Shown piece by piece: positions 59,375 through 64,000 of a DNA stretch of 64,000 bases. Position 1 is the first letter of the stretch, and each line of letters starts with the position of its first letter. A program made the position numbers and the translations under genes. The notes below the pieces were generated by a model. That model searched no databases and was not told the DNA's origin. It saw only the letters and a list, made by a program, of their open reading frames with translations. Source of the stretch: Quadrisphaera sp. DSM 44207 (GTDB taxonomy: Bacteria > Actinomycetota > Actinomycetes > Actinomycetales > Quadrisphaeraceae); NCBI RefSeq assembly GCF_900101335.1, contig NZ_FNKA01000004.1, positions 62,001-126,000 on the forward strand, in the 5' to 3' direction.

Positions 59375-59520
59375 CGCCGGTGCCCGCCCAGCGTGCGGAT
59401 CGACGTCAGCTTGCCCGCCTTGGCCCAGCGAGTGACGGTCTTGGGGTCCACGCGGAAGAGGGCGGCGACCTCGGCCGGGGTCAGCAGAGTCTCGGCCTGG
59501 GGTGCCTGCACGGTGCTCAT
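59305..59520 (-). CDS. bldC: BldC family MerR-type transcriptional regulator
   Basis: 71 residues: LLTPAEVAALFRVDPKTVTR, WAKAGKLTSIRTLGGHRRYR and ESEVRALL, nearly the whole of the BldC consensus. BldC is a stand-alone MerR-like winged helix that binds as asymmetric head-to-tail multimers and times development in Streptomyces. AGGAGGAGACGCG precedes the ATG. Its 3' end is antisense to the end of the phosphatase gene. Confidence 0.94.
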   Translation of the reverse strand: MSTVQAPQAETLLTPAEVAALFRVDPKTVTRWAKAGKLTSIRTLGGHRRYRESEVRALLAGIPGQGPDEEV

Positions 59521-59763
59521 CGCGTCTCCTCCTGTGCCGCGTGCGCACCACGGCGTGGTGCGGGCGGGCGCTCGCGTCGGGTCGACCGCCCGGCCGGAGC
59601 GGATGCCCGCTCCGGCCGTCTGGACGATTCGGGAGAATGGTGACCCACCGTGGTCGTCCATGTGCGGAGACTCGCCGAACTGGTGCCGCTGATCGCGTGT
59701 CGCCGGGGTGTCGCCGCGCCGCCGGGGACGATGGGGCTGCGCCGATCGCGCGGCTGCGGTGAT

Positions 59764-59789
59764 GGAACGAGCGGTGAGCCTGTATCGTT
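59764..59789 (+). promoter_or_regulatory. ECF-type promoter upstream of DUF3073
   Basis: GGAAC (59764-59768) and CGTT (59786-59789) with a 17-bp spacer match the general ECF sigma promoter pattern. The overlapping TATCGT (59783-59788) could instead be a housekeeping -10. Confidence 0.4.
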
Positions 59790-59866
59790 CAGTCCCTGGA
59801 GAGCCAACCGCTCCGGGGCCGCCCCACGGGCCTGTCCCGGCCACGACGCATGAGGGGGTCGACGCC

Positions 59867-60067
59867 ATGGGGCGCGGCCGTCAGAAAGCCAAGCAGACGA
59901 AGGTCGCCCGGCAGCTGAAGTACTACAGCCCGGAGACCGACTACAACGCTCTGCAGCGCGAACTCGGCGGTGGAGGGTCCGCGTACGTCGAGCACGACGC
60001 ACCCGCGGACACCGACACCGGGGACGACGCCGACCCCTACGAGGACTGGAACCGCCGCTCCGGCTGA
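59867..60067 (+). CDS. DUF3073 family protein
   Basis: 66 residues: MGRGRQKAKQTKVARQLKYY and SPETDYNALQRELGG, then an acidic tail (DPYEDWNRRSG). The MGRGRQKAKQTKVAR start is diagnostic for this actinobacterial family, usually beside purM, bldC or related genes as here. Function unknown. GAGGGGG precedes the ATG. Confidence 0.93.
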   Translation: MGRGRQKAKQTKVARQLKYYSPETDYNALQRELGGGGSAYVEHDAPADTDTGDDADPYEDWNRRSG

Positions 60068-60091
60068 CGCGGGCGGCGCTGGCGCCGGGCG

Positions 60092-61222
60092 TCAGGCGGG
60101 GTGGGTCCCCACCAGCCGGACGCCGCCGCCGTCCACGCCCTTGGCCCCGCGCACCGCGCCGTCCGGCGACCCGGTGCTCCTGCTCGCCGTCACGCGCCCG
60201 GCGACCCACGCCGGGACGCCGGCGGCGCTGAGGGAGCGCAGGACGGCGTCCACGCCGTCCGGCGCGACGACGGCGACCATGCCGACGCCCTGGTTCAGGG
60301 TGCGCTCGACGTCCTCGGGCGGCACGCGCCCCAGGTCGCGCACGAGCGAGAACACCGGCGGCGGGGTCCACGTGGCGCGGTCGACCTCGGCGTCCAGCCC
60401 CGGCGGCAGCACGCGCGCGAGGTTGGCGGCCAGCCCGCCGCCCGTCACGTGCGAGAACGCGCGCACGCCGCACCGGGGGTCGCGCGCGAGCGCCAGGCAG
60501 GGGCGGGCGTACAGGCGCGTGGGCTCGAGGAGCTCCTCGCCGAGGGCGCGCCCGAGCTCGGGCACGTGCCGCTCCAGCGACCACCCGGCGTCGGCGACCA
60601 CGCGGCGCACGAGCGAGTAGCCGTTGGAGTGCAGCCCGGAGGACGCCAGCGCGACCACGGCGTCCCCGTCGCGCACGCGGTCGGGCCCGAGGAGGTCGTC
60701 CGCCTCCACGACGCCCGTCGCGGCGCCGGCGACGTCGTACTCGTCGGGGCCCAGCAGCCCCGGGTGCTCGGCGGTCTCGCCGCCGACGAGCGCCGCGCCG
60801 ACCTCGGTGCAGGCGCGGGCGATCCCGGCGACGACCGCGGCGATGCGCTCGGGCACCACGCGCCCGCACGCGACGTAGTCGGTCATGAACAGCGGCTCGG
60901 CGCCGCACACGACGAGGTCGTCGACGACCATGGCGACGAGGTCCTGCCCGATGGTGCCGTGCTCGTCCATGGCCCGGGCGATCGCGACCTTGGTGCCCAC
61001 GCCGTCGGTGCTGGTGGCCAGGAGCGGGCGGCGCAGGCCCAGCAGCCGCGAGGCGTCGTAGAGGCCGGCGAACCCCCCGATGCCGCCGAGCACCTGCGGG
61101 CCGTGGGTGGCCGCGACGGCCGCCCGCATCAGCGCGACCGCCCGGTCGCCCGCCTCGACGTCGACGCCCGCGGCCGCGTAGGTGGTGGGCGGTGCGGCGT
61201 CCTGGCCCGCCGCGCCGCTCAC
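60092..61222 (-). CDS. purM: Phosphoribosylformylglycinamidine cyclo-ligase
   Basis: 376 residues, AIR synthetase, fifth step of purine synthesis. TYAAAGVDVEAGDRAVALMR, LLATSTDGVGTKVAIARAMD, DLVAMVVDDLVVCGAEPLFM, GGETAEHPGLLGPDEYDVAG and FSHVTGGGLAANLARVLP are conserved. The GTG at 61222 overlaps the purF stop (GTGA), so the pair is coupled. Confidence 0.95.
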   Translation of the reverse strand: MSGAAGQDAAPPTTYAAAGVDVEAGDRAVALMRAAVAATHGPQVLGGIGGFAGLYDASRLLGLRRPLLATSTDGVGTKVAIARAMDEHGTIGQDLVAMVVDDLVVCGAEPLFMTDYVACGRVVPERIAAVVAGIARACTEVGAALVGGETAEHPGLLGPDEYDVAGAATGVVEADDLLGPDRVRDGDAVVALASSGLHSNGYSLVRRVVADAGWSLERHVPELGRALGEELLEPTRLYARPCLALARDPRCGVRAFSHVTGGGLAANLARVLPPGLDAEVDRATWTPPPVFSLVRDLGRVPPEDVERTLNQGVGMVAVVAPDGVDAVLRSLSAAGVPAWVAGRVTASRSTGSPDGAVRGAKGVDGGGVRLVGTHPA

Positions 61223-62769
61223 AGGGCGGACGGCGCAGGGACGGACGGCGCAGGGACGGACGGCGCAGGGACGGACGGCGCGGGGACGTCCAGCTCCAGC
61301 TGGCCCTGCTGCGCGCCGGCCGCCTGGCCGGTGAGGCGGACGTCGTCCGGCAGCCCGGCGGGGTAGGAGCCGGTGAAGCACGCGGTGCACAGGCGCTCGC
61401 GCGGCTGCGCGGCGGCCTCGACCATGCCGTCCAGGGAGATGTGGCCGAGGGAGTCGGCGCCGATGCTCGCGCACACCTCCCGCACGGCCAGGCCGGAGGC
61501 GACGAGCTCCGCGCGGCTGGCGAAGTCGATGCCGTAGAAGCACGGCCACTTCACGGGCGGCGAGGAGATGCGCACGTGCACCTCGGCGGCGCCGGCCTCG
61601 CGCAGCATCCGCACCAGCGCCCGCTGGGTGTTGCCGCGCACGATCGAGTCGTCGACCACGACGAGGCGCTTGCCGGCGATGACGGAGCGCAGCGGGTTCA
61701 GCTTCAGCCGGATCCCCAGCTGCCGGATCGTCTGGCTCGGCTGGATGAACGTGCGGCCGACGTAGGAGTTCTTCACCAGGCCCTGGCCGTACGGGATGCC
61801 CGAGGCGTCGGCGTAGCCGATCGCCGCCGGCGTGCCGGACTCTGGCACGGGGATCACGAGGTCGGCCTCGACGGGGTGCTCCCGGGCCAGGCGCCGGCCC
61901 ATCTCCACGCGCGCCTCGTGCACGGGGCGGCCCGCGATCGTGGTGTCGGGGCGCGCGAGGTAGACGTACTCGAAGACGCAGCCGGTCGGCGTCGCGGGCG
62001 CGAAGCGGGAGACGCGCAGGCCGTCGGCGTCGATGGCGACGAGCTCGCCGGGCTCGACCTCGCGCACGGAGCTGGCGCCGACGATGTCCAGGGCCGTCGT
62101 CTCGCTCGCGACGACCCAGCCGCGCTCGAGGCGCCCGAGGACCAGCGGGCGCACGCCGTGCGGGTCGCGGGCCGCGTACAGGGTGCTCTCGTCCATGAAG
62201 ACGAGGCTGAAGGCGCCGCACAGCAGGGGCAGCACCTCCATCGCCGTGGCCTCGAGCGTGTGGTCGAGGTCGCCGGTCAGCAGGGCCGTGACGAGCGCGG
62301 TGTCCGTGGTGTTGCCGCGCGCGATCTCCGCGCCGGCGGCGGCGCCGTAGCGCTCGGCCACCAGGCGCCGCAGGTGGGCCGTGTTCGTCAGGTTGCCGTT
62401 GTGCGCCAGCGCCACCGTGCCCGCGGCGGTCGCGCCCAGCGTCGGCTGGGCGTTCTCCCACTGGCTGGCGCCGGTCGTGGAGTAGCGGGTGTGGCCGATC
62501 GCCACGTGGCCCCTCAGCCCCTGCAGCGACGCCTCGTCGAAGACCTGGGAGACCAGGCCCATGTCCTTGTAGACGAGGATCTGCTCCCCGGTGCTGGCGG
62601 CGATGCCCGCCGACTCCTGCCCCCGGTGCTGGAGGGCGTAGAGCCCGAAGTAGGCGAGCCGGGCGACCTCCTCGCCCGGCGCCCAGACCCCGAAGACGCC
62701 GCAGGCGTCCTGGGGGGCCTTCTCGCCCGGCATCAGGTCGTGGCTGAGTCGTCCGTCCGCGCGGGCCAC
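61219..62769 (-). CDS. purF: Amidophosphoribosyltransferase
   Basis: 516 residues, first committed step of purine synthesis. The N-terminal nucleophile glutaminase (QDACGVFGVWAPGEEVARLA, FGLYALQHRGQESAGIAA) is followed by the PRPP-binding LVVVDDSIVRGNTQRALVRM. The Cys of DACGVFG becomes the N-terminus after propeptide removal. GTG 62769 matches the usual actinobacterial start (ARADGRLSHDL). The C-terminus carries four VPAPS-type repeats from a 15-bp tandem array, an addition not in the family. Confidence 0.95.
   Translation of the reverse strand: MARADGRLSHDLMPGEKAPQDACGVFGVWAPGEEVARLAYFGLYALQHRGQESAGIAASTGEQILVYKDMGLVSQVFDEASLQGLRGHVAIGHTRYSTTGASQWENAQPTLGATAAGTVALAHNGNLTNTAHLRRLVAERYGAAAGAEIARGNTTDTALVTALLTGDLDHTLEATAMEVLPLLCGAFSLVFMDESTLYAARDPHGVRPLVLGRLERGWVVASETTALDIVGASSVREVEPGELVAIDADGLRVSRFAPATPTGCVFEYVYLARPDTTIAGRPVHEARVEMGRRLAREHPVEADLVIPVPESGTPAAIGYADASGIPYGQGLVKNSYVGRTFIQPSQTIRQLGIRLKLNPLRSVIAGKRLVVVDDSIVRGNTQRALVRMLREAGAAEVHVRISSPPVKWPCFYGIDFASRAELVASGLAVREVCASIGADSLGHISLDGMVEAAAQPRERLCTACFTGSYPAGLPDDVRLTGQAAGAQQGQLELDVPAPSVPAPSVPAPSVPAPSAL
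61228..61287. repeat. 15-bp tandem repeat (4 units) at the purF 3' end
   Basis: Units of 15 bp (GGACGGCGCAGGGAC) begin at 61228, 61243, 61258 and 61273; the last has one change. In frame, encoding a VPAPS repeat just before the stop. Confidence 0.95.
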
Positions 62770-62801
62770 GCGACCATGGTGGCACAGCCGGGCGGGTGGG
62801 C

Positions 62802-63068
62802 TCAGCGCCGCCGGGCCGCGAGCACCGCCGCCAGGGCCCCCAGCAGGCCGCCGCCGAGCCCCAGGACGACGCACAGGTAGCCGAGCACGGTGCCGTAGCT
62901 GTACTCCCCCTCCGGCTGGGAGAAGGTCAGCACCAGCGCGGCCAGCAGGCCGGCGAGCACGCCCACGGCGACGAACCGGCCGTAGCGGGGCTCCCGGCGG
63001 ATCCGGCCCCGGCGCACCGGCTCGCCCGGACGCGGGCCCGCGGGCTGCTCACCCTCCGGCTGGCTCAC
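62802..63068 (-). CDS. Small two-helix membrane protein
   Basis: 88 residues: a charged N-terminus (RRGRIRREPRYGRF), then hydrophobic segments VAVGVLAGLLAALVLTFS and VLGYLCVVLGLGGGLLGALA separated by QPEGEYSYGT. Small actinobacterial proteins of this layout lie beside purF. GTG 63068 overlaps the sterol-carrier gene by 20 bp. Function unknown. Confidence 0.75.
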   Translation of the reverse strand: MSQPEGEQPAGPRPGEPVRRGRIRREPRYGRFVAVGVLAGLLAALVLTFSQPEGEYSYGTVLGYLCVVLGLGGGLLGALAAVLAARRR

Positions 63069-63477
63069 CCGACGACCGTACCGGCGGCTCGGCGGGCGCC
63101 GTCAGCGGCAGCCACGGCGACAGGTCCGCGCGCTGCCCGCTGGCGCGCACGCGCCCCTGGGCGAGCGCGTCGGACCACGCCAGGTCGCCCGCGGCCAGGG
63201 CCAGCCAGGTCGCCGCGTCGGCCTCGACGACGTTGGGCGGGGTGCCGCGCGTGTGCCGCGGGCCCGGGACGCACTGGACCACCCCGAACGGGGCGACGCG
63301 CACCTCGACGGTGTGCCCGGGCGCGCGCAGCGCGAGGTCCTCCAGCGTCGAGCGCACGGCCGTGGCCGTGGTGGTGCGGTCGGCGGCCGTCGGGTCCGCG
63401 CGCCAGGCTGCGAGCGCGGCCCGGCCGGCGACCGGGTCGGTGCGGCGTCGGGCGGGCACGCTCCCACTGTGCCTCAC
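63049..63477 (-). CDS. Sterol carrier family protein (SCP_3-like)
   Basis: 142 residues. RAALAAWRADP, TLEDLALRAPGHTVEVRVAP, PFGVVQCVPGPRHTRGTPPN, VVEADAATWLALAAGDLAWS and VRASGQRADLSPWLPL match the small bacterial sterol-carrier-like family found next to purF in actinobacteria. It probably binds a hydrophobic ligand. GTG 63477 overlaps the stop of the upstream gene. Confidence 0.82.
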   Translation of the reverse strand: MRHSGSVPARRRTDPVAGRAALAAWRADPTAADRTTTATAVRSTLEDLALRAPGHTVEVRVAPFGVVQCVPGPRHTRGTPPNVVEADAATWLALAAGDLAWSDALAQGRVRASGQRADLSPWLPLTAPAEPPVRSSGEPAGG

Positions 63478-64000
63478 CACGGCGAGAACAGGACGGCGAG
63501 GTGGGCCTGCGCCAGGGACGCGTCGAGGAGGACGGCGAAGCCGACGGCGAACCCGCCGTCCGGCGCGGCGAGCCTGTCCCGCAGCACCTCGGCGGCACCC
63601 GCGGGCGAGCCGTCGACGACGGCTGCGAGCTCGGCGTCCGCCAGCGGGACGGCGGCGCGGTGCCCGCCCCGGCGATCGCAGCGAGTCCACCCGGGCGGCA
63701 CGGGCTCGCCCGGGTCCCACGGCAGCGCAGCGGTGCGCAGGGCGAAGCTGCCCTCGCCCGCGCGGGACAGCTCCACCCACGGACCGTCCGCCGGGTGCCC
63801 GCACGCGGCGCGCGGGAGCGCGGACACCGCGAGCCCGAGCTGCCGCGCCAGGCGGGCGCGCGCTCCCCGCAGCTGGTCGACGAGGCCCGCCCCGGGCACC
63901 AGAGGCACCTGCAGGCCGACGACGTCGCGCTCCCGGACCGCGACGACGCGCTCCGCGCCGTCGACCGGCAGGTGGTCGCGCAGGCGCTGCAGCAGCTCCT
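63474..64000 (-). CDS. Unidentified protein, C-terminal part (runs off the window)
   Basis: At least 175 codons are open to the window edge, reading ELLQRLRDHLPVDGAERVVA and VRERDVVGLQVPLVPGAGLV, and ending ASLAQAHLAVLFSPW. Composition looks coding, with alternating hydrophobic and acidic positions. The visible GTG at 63908 is probably internal because good coding character continues upstream. Co-translation with the sterol-carrier gene is likely. I do not recognise the family. Confidence 0.6.
   Translation of the reverse strand, partial: ELLQRLRDHLPVDGAERVVAVRERDVVGLQVPLVPGAGLVDQLRGARARLARQLGLAVSALPRAACGHPADGPWVELSRAGEGSFALRTAALPWDPGEPVPPGWTRCDRRGGHRAAVPLADAELAAVVDGSPAGAAEVLRDRLAAPDGGFAVGFAVLLDASLAQAHLAVLFSPW

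Overview
The window is about 76% G+C chromosomal DNA from a high-G+C actinobacterium. A mycothiol-type DinB protein, a BldC-family regulator, a DUF3073 protein, purF/purM beside a sterol-carrier-like protein, many GTG starts and four-base start/stop overlaps fit the Kineosporiales/Frankiales neighbourhood (Kineococcus- or Quadrisphaera-like). That placement is inference. Most of the window is ordinary chromosome, interrupted by several decayed patches beside tRNA genes.

Layout. 1-5.8 kb: a sugar-acid or hydroxy-acid cluster. An Ldh2-type dehydrogenase diverges from an operon of Nramp-like permease, PfkB kinase, DapA-type lyase and D-2-hydroxyacid dehydrogenase; three 21-bp direct repeats and a promoter lie between. 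5.8-11 kb: DUF3516-type helicase, ABC transporter pair, DedA protein. 11-14.4 kb: a decay zone around tRNA-Lys with a VOC gene carrying four 22-bp repeats, a frameshifted YchJ gene, a broken winged-helix gene and remnants of a HEPN/MNT-like pair. 14.5-24.2 kb: serine acetyltransferase-like protein, DinB, dienelactone hydrolase, agmatinase with a divergent XRE-cupin regulator, an SDR pair, DUF389 protein, and a leftward gabT - NCS1 permease - cyclase operon. 24.2-29.5 kb: an Asp23/AmaP envelope-stress island. A leftward operon carries three Asp23-like proteins, AmaP, DUF6286, a DUF2273-like protein and a J-like protein. A divergent ECF sigma gene is coupled to a protein joining a zinc anti-sigma motif to an Asp23-like domain.

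29.6-38.5 kb: ankyrin protein, RsbW-like ATPase, ChaB/Rho-N-like protein, NnrD, histidine phosphatase, a coiled-coil/membrane/SRPBCC-like protein, a Fur-family regulator with catalase behind a probable autoregulated leaderless promoter, and a Ser/Thr kinase. 38.6-45.5 kb: the methylcitrate cluster prpD-prpB-prpC, preceded by a gutted GntR regulator gene, then pxpA-pxpB-pxpC (5-oxoprolinase) and two tandem paralogous small proteins. 45.6-49.3 kb: DUF3140, topoisomerase IB, a zincin, an aldo/keto reductase, then tRNA-Glu, tRNA-Asp and tRNA-Phe. 49.3-56.3 kb: an integrase remnant beside tRNA-Phe, then esterase/TetR, cytochrome P450, and a GlxA-type regulator diverging from a DJ-1/PfpI protein. 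56.3-64 kb: M1 aminopeptidase lipoprotein, SpoIIE-type phosphatase, BldC, DUF3073, purM, purF, a small membrane protein, a sterol-carrier protein and a partial gene.

The most system-like locus is the Asp23/ECF island, followed by the Nramp-like sugar-acid operon whose permease lacks the metal-binding residues of its family. Recurring themes are short tandem repeats at the ends of coding sequences and loss of accessory genes by nonsense, frameshift and internal deletion.
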